Shown here: positions 59,266 through 64,000 of the stretch, piece after piece | Position numbering within the stretch: position 1 is the stretch's first letter | Layout: every line of letters begins with the position of its first letter | From: Typhlomys cinereus | Taxonomy: Eukaryota > Chordata > Mammalia > Rodentia > Platacanthomyidae | Assembly: GCA_023101885.1 (NCBI GenBank) | Contig: JALPQD010000404.1 | Coordinates: forward strand, 1,208,470 to 1,272,469 | Reading direction: 5' to 3' | Length of the DNA: 64,000 nucleotides | Made by a program: the position numbers and the translations under genes | The notes under the pieces: model-generated | Told to the model about the DNA's origin: nothing | Seen by the model: the letters and a program-made list of their open reading frames with translations, nothing else | The model's database searches: none

Positions 59266-59520
59266 AGGATACTTAAAGCTGGATGAATGAAGGGAAATGC
59301 ACATACTTGTGAAATGGCCTTAGGAGAGGTAATTTTTTGGAGGACTGAACCCCCACAAGAGTAGACAAGCCAGAGTGAACCCTGAGATCCATAGAAGCAC
59401 AGATTGAAGAGTGGGACAGAATATTGAAGGAAAGGAAGGGAATGGGAAGGAGGGGGATGGGAAGAAAGCTGGGATGAATATTCCATATGCCTGTAAAAGT
59501 AGAAAAAATAATAAAAAAAT
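59266..59520 (+). mobile_element. L1 3' end
   Basis: A recognisable though diverged 3' UTR ('ggccttaggagaggtaattt', 'cacagattgaagagtggg'), a polypurine tract (59,420-59,470) and a gtagaaaaaataataaaa end. Confidence 0.7.
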
Positions 59521-60079
59521 CAGGTTGCAACAAATGTAGACCAATTAAAACAACATCCTGTATTTCACCAGACTACAACAGACTGAGTAAGTAAGAAATT
59601 ATCAGTAAGAGAAAAGAGATAATCCCACCACAATAAAATAAATAACTTTCGAATGACCATTTTTCTTTGAAGAAATAAAAAAGAAAATTTTAAATTTCCT
59701 GTAAAATTAATGAAAAATTTCAGACGATATATATGGTATTTGTGATTTTTAATGAGAAATCATTATGTTATACTATACCACATATATATACTAGTTAATG
59801 TACTACATATATTAAATGATCAGAGACTCTTCATTGAAATGAAATGGTGCCATGGTTTGAAATTAAAATATTCCCTAGAGGCCCATTTGATTAGTACTAT
59901 AAATGATCAAAGAAAACATATTATAAAGGGTAAATCCTTTTACTAATTGTAAAGTTGAAATTAAACTTTTTATTTTGTCTTTCTCCATGAATAATGACTA
60001 ATATGAAAGAAATAAGCAATTGCAAATATGTGCAGTGATGTGTAGAAAGGGGAGTCTCATTCACATATCTGTGTAGCAA

Positions 60080-61470
60080 AATGTAATGAAAAACATTGTA
60101 GAATTCTTTGACACTTCTATACAACTCCTGGGAATATCTCCCCATAATGCAGCAATTAACTACAATGACTTGACCACAACCATGTTCATTGCAGCACTAT
60201 TTATAATAGCAAAGTCGTGGAAACAACCAAAATGCCCAACAGTTGGCAAATGGATAATGAAGATCTGGTATATTTATACAATGAAATCCATCAAAAAATG
60301 AATTAATGAAATATAGATGGAATTAGAAAAATTATATTGTGTGAAGTATCACAGACACAGCAAGTTAGATCCCATATATACTCCATAATAAGTGGATCCT
60401 AGGTCCATATCCACTTAATGACATATTAAAAAGCAAATCACTAATACCCACTGTAATTGCAAAGGAAATAGGAGCAAGGCAAAGGAGGCTCTCAAAAGAA
60501 AGGACATAAGGAATTATATACTTCAGTAGAGAAAATTGGCCATGGTCATGTATTGCCTATAGTTGCAAAACATCTGTGCAGCTCACTCTCACTTCCCTTT
60601 CTGGTCACTTGGGACTAAACAGGTTTGATCTCACCAATCAGGAAGGATATAAGAACTGGCAGAAAGATGGTAACCATCCAGAAAATGGGACACTGACACC
60701 CTCCACTTCTGCGTCCTACTCCTATTCTTCCACCTACCTTTTTTATCTATACTTATATTAACATTTTCATTTAAACGGTCTTTTATCTTTAGTTAGGAGA
60801 TGACCTTCTATACCAATTGGGATTCAGCCAAGGGCAGTGCAGGAAAAACAAAACTGAAAACAACAACCAACCATAATTCAGAACATCAAAGACCTTACAT
60901 TAATCACCTGGAACTAGAGCAGCCAAATCTCTCTCTATCCTAAAGCTCAGGGAATCTTGCAGAAGAGGAGATGGCATGATTGTAAGAGCCTAATGATGGG
61001 GAGGAACAACAATATGCAAGATACGTAGCCATAATCAGATTTTACATGACCCCACACAATGGTTGACATGTCAATGACCCCCCCCTCCAATGTCTAGCAT
61101 GGATCACAGGTGAGAAGACTCCAACCAATAGAATCCTTAGAGGAAAGGGATTAACAATCATAAAAGAGTTCCCATACTAATGGGGAGCCCAAGAAGGGAC
61201 TCCAGGCTCTGCCACTGAGTCCTGAACCCTCACTAGGGTGGAGAATTCACATAAAGGTATGCCCCAGAGAATGGGAGGGAGGATGGGGAAGGCACCAGGA
61301 GAGGGGAGGGAAGGGGTGAAAAGAAGAGTAGAAAGGGGAGAGTGCAATGGGGGACAACAGGAGAAAAGGAAGGGAGAGGGTGAATACAGAGTAGTTATCG
61401 AGTTTGAATTATTAGGAAAAATAAAAAATGTGGTGGAAAAACAAAAAAAATTGAAACAGAAATACTATAT
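60080..61470 (+). mobile_element. L1 3' end with ORF2 terminus
   Basis: ORF2 C-terminal blocks (TMFIAALFIIAKSWKQPKCP, MKIWYIYTMKS near 60,181-60,290) then 3' UTR, polypurine tract (61,270-61,380) and an A-rich end near 61,470. The 61,070-61,230 stretch is the sense counterpart of the twin-primed copy at 7.78-8.02 kb. Confidence 0.9.
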
Positions 61471-62033
61471 AAACTTATTGCAAACACCTTAGCATTTTGT
61501 CAAAGAATTTTATATCTTACTAGAAAGATACATGTACATCCACATATCCTGACACAATTGCAAGAAAATGGAATCAACCTGATGGTATTTTAATGGAAAA
61601 TAAACAGTGATATGTTAGTGCATATATACAACGAAATAATGTTTATCTATTAAAAATAATGAAATTGGCTTGTAAATGCATGGAATGAAAATATGCAGGA
61701 GAAATCCAGAGACAGAATAACTGTATATTCTTATATATTTGAAATCCATAGTTTCCATTTTTTAATTTTCCACCTAACATGAGATATCTGATAAGCCTGA
61801 GAGACAATGAGTAAATATAGGAAGAAAGAGCATTTCTTTAGGAAGAGGAAGTAAGGAAATATAAATGGCATGTAGAAAATATGAGAGAGGAAGATTGCAC
61901 AGGTGAGTGATTGCAAGGAATAGTGCAGATGTGAGGAAGATAGACAATTTACACAAAGGGAGTATGATAAGCCACAGATTTCTAACCTACCATTTTATTA
62001 GTTAAAAGTAATATTTTAGCTTTTTTCTATCCC

Positions 62034-62450
62034 AGACCGGGACCAAGGAAGACTCCCTGCTCTTCAGGTAAGGCCCCTAGATCACATTCCAGATCTGAGG
62101 TCACCTGTGCACCCAACCAGCAGCAAGCCTGCCTTTCGGACTCTGGGGAAGGCCCCAAGGCCACTCTCCAGGTACAAGATGATCTGGTCACCCCAGTAGC
62201 CACTCTGTCTTTCTGCTACAGACCAGACAAGGGTGGACTTTCTGCTCCTCAGGTAAGGCCCCTAGATCGCACCCCAAGCCCCAGGTCACCTGCACTACCC
62301 ACGAGCACATGGCCTACCTTTCTGGCATTGGGGAAGGCCTCAAGACCATGCCTCAGGTCCCAGGTGATCTGCTCACTCAGCTAACCACTCTGACTTTCTG
62401 CCCTGAACTGGAAAAGGGCAGACTCCCTGCTCCTCAGAATTCAACAGTCC
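62034..62450 (+). promoter_or_regulatory. L1 5' UTR tandem monomers (promoter)
   Basis: Two complete units of about 185 bp and one partial unit; GC-rich relative to the flanks. No sequence similarity to the monomers of the antisense L1 at 2.3-2.6 kb was evident by eye. Confidence 0.75.
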
Positions 62451-62917
62451 AGAGAAAACCCAAGCAAAGATCTAGAAGACATGTCCCATTCATCTGAAGT
62501 CCTCTAAAATCACCCCATCACATAGAGAGAATCTTCACATCCAGATCAAAGGTAAGTAAACCCTTTTTACAATCCTGTTCCTCTCAGTTTTTAGTCACTG
62601 AAGTTTAATATTCCCATGTAGCCACCAAAAAACCCATACAACTTCAGGGAATATACCACTTACTCTCACATGTCACTAAGGAAGTAAACTGAAAAAGTGC
62701 ACTACCATACTAATCTTCATTCCCTGACTACAAAACCCGACTTAATTGATGTATTAATAGTCCAATAGCATTATCTAGGAAATAACAAAAATACCAGACA
62801 AGCATATGCACCTCAAAGGCAAACACTAGTAAAAACTGCTCAAATGTAGTAATACCATCTAATTCAGTTCTGTCAAAAAACAAAGAAAAACAAAAAGAAG
62901 GTCATAAGACATAAAAA

Positions 62918-63980
62918 ATGCCCAGGTCACAGAGGAAATCCATGAGAAACAAAAATTAAGAAAACAAAACTCTTAAAGAGAGAATTAACTCCATAGTGAC
63001 AGGTTCCAACCAGAACAAACTCACAGGAAATAGCCAAGGAAACCATACCCAAGATAATGATTTTCAAAGCCTAATCTTTACTAGGATCAAAACAAGGAAA
63101 GAGGAAATCCAGGAGGAGTTTAAAGGAACATAACAAGCACTTGGAAGAGATGAGAAAAGTAGTTGAAGAAACAAAAATAGGCATAGAGCAGTTAAAATAA
63201 TCTCAAGCAGAGTTTAACCTCAAACTAACAGACAAACGATATTCAACCCAGAATTCAAGAGTTTTATCAGCAGAACTAATGAAGCAGAAATAGAATATCA
63301 GATCTTGAAGACAAAGTGGAAGAACTAACCAGTTCAATAGACGAGGTTGTTAAAGCCAAAATGATACTTGAGAGGAATATTGAAGAGTTATGGGAAATCT
63401 TGAAGAAACCTAATATGCACATTCGTGGAAATCCAGCACAAGAATCCCCAAAATCACACCTGATGAAATTTTTCAGATTAATAAAGGAAAACTTTCCACA
63501 TATAAAGAAAGAGAAGCCCATCCGAATACAAGAGGGATACTGCACCCCAAACAGATATGATCAAAATAGAAATTCACCATGACAAATAATAATCAACACA
63601 TTCTACATACAAGACAAAGAAACGGTGCTGAGAGCTTCGAGGCAAAAAAACAAATCACTTTTAAAAGTAAAGCTATTAAACTAACAAATGGTTTTTCAAT
63701 GGAAACAGTAAAAGCCAGAACTTGGAGAGTTATACTTCAAGTATTCACCAAGCAAAAATGTTAACCCAGGGTGCTATACACAGCAAAATTAACAGTCATG
63801 ATCACGATTGAGGGTGAAGGAAATATTTTCCACTATAAAGACAACTTGAAGGCTTATGTGTCTACCAAACCAGGCATTCAAAATGTGCTAGAAACAATAC
63901 TCAAGCTTGAAGAAATGAACAAGCATATCCAGGAAGACAGAAAGGAAGTAAAATACCACCAAAACCTACAAGCTAAATAA
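62918..63980 (+). pseudogene. L1 ORF1, frame-broken
   Basis: ATG at 62,918 (MPRSQ-), matching the start of the element at 51.5 kb. The coiled-coil part is in several frames; 63,316-63,582 reads MEELTSSIDEVVKAKMILER and NRYDQNRNSP; 63,579-63,980 carries the RRM/CTD with RTWRVILQVFTKQKC, an in-frame stop, then KLTVMITIEGEGNIFHYKDN and a terminal stop at 63,978. The ORF2 start would lie just past the window edge. Confidence 0.87.
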
Positions 63981-64000
63981 TACACTTATAAAAGCCACTA

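Larger units (their letters stand above)
62030..64000 (+). mobile_element. L1 5' portion with promoter monomers, runs off right edge
   Basis: The 5' UTR begins with tandem monomers of about 185 bp: unit starts near 62,034 (agaccgggaccaaggaagac), 62,220 (agaccagacaagggtggact) and a partial third near 62,403. The first two share 'caggtaaggcccctagatc'. Non-monomeric leader follows from about 62,440, then ORF1. Tandem 5' monomers act as the promoter in rodent L1s (family knowledge). Confidence 0.88.

Noticed and set aside
59273..59544. Phe/Pro/Ser-rich minus-strand ORFs
   Set aside because: Antisense reading of the L1 polypurine tract.
1..64000. CRISPR array, operon, riboswitch or phage features
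   Set aside because: The sequence is a retroelement-rich mammalian genome segment; the tandem repeats seen are microsatellites, L1 monomers and one ERV 33-bp repeat.

Overview
This is a mammalian nuclear window, almost certainly from a rodent. It is dominated by LINE-1 (L1) copies, four copies of a tRNA-headed SINE, endogenous retrovirus remnants and dead vomeronasal type-2 receptor (V2R) exons. I found no gene that looks intact, and no bacterial, phage, CRISPR or operon-like content. The rodent call rests on the V2R cluster, L1 elements whose 5' UTRs carry tandem ~185-192 bp monomers, and a SINE whose first ~30 bases resemble the rodent B2 tRNA-like head. The rest of that SINE does not look like B2 and I saw no clear B1 copy, so a lineage outside the mouse/rat group is plausible (inference).

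Layout: 1-2.6 kb is an antisense L1 (ORF1, start of ORF2, 5' UTR). 3.7-4.0 kb is a SINE with perfect 16-bp target duplications. 7.1-9.8 kb holds plus-strand V2R exons 2, 3 and 4, with a twin-primed L1 in intron 2. 11.2-11.8 kb is an L1 3' end. 12.3-14.6 kb is a class II (betaretrovirus-like) ERV relic with capsid and nucleocapsid coding, no pol or env, and one 3' LTR. 16.1-17.7 kb is an L1 3' end. 17.8-18.8 kb is a minus-strand V2R seven-transmembrane exon. At 19.4 kb lies a plus-strand V2R exon 3 remnant cut by a SINE. 19.6-25.0 kb is a nest of L1s and a SINE. 25.05-30.2 kb is a complete two-LTR class II ERV on the minus strand with a Lys-type primer site and 6-bp target duplications.

31.4-35.3 kb holds minus-strand V2R exons 3, 2 and 1 with recognisable splice sites. 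36-39 kb has MaLR-type LTR sequence and an unclassified repeat also present at 14.7 kb. 39.6-42.6 kb is an old L1 with at least three younger L1 pieces inside. 43.3-43.6 kb is a probable solo LTR with a TATA box. 44.1-44.6 kb is a MaLR-like LTR. 45.3-52.1 kb is a nearly full-length antisense L1 with a SINE in ORF2. 54.5 kb holds an orphan V2R exon 5. 57.4-61.5 kb carries L1 3' ends. 62.0-64.0 kb is the 5' end of a plus-strand L1 running off the window.

Functionally, V2Rs are class C GPCRs of vomeronasal sensory neurons that bind peptide pheromones. Every V2R piece here has stops, frameshifts or missing exons, so this is a receptor graveyard colonised by retrotransposons. The most interesting points are the possible reunion of the minus-strand V2R exons once the inserted elements are subtracted, the unusual SINE family, the gag-only ERV family, and two cleanly readable twin-priming L1 insertions. 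I did not find a convincing new biological system.
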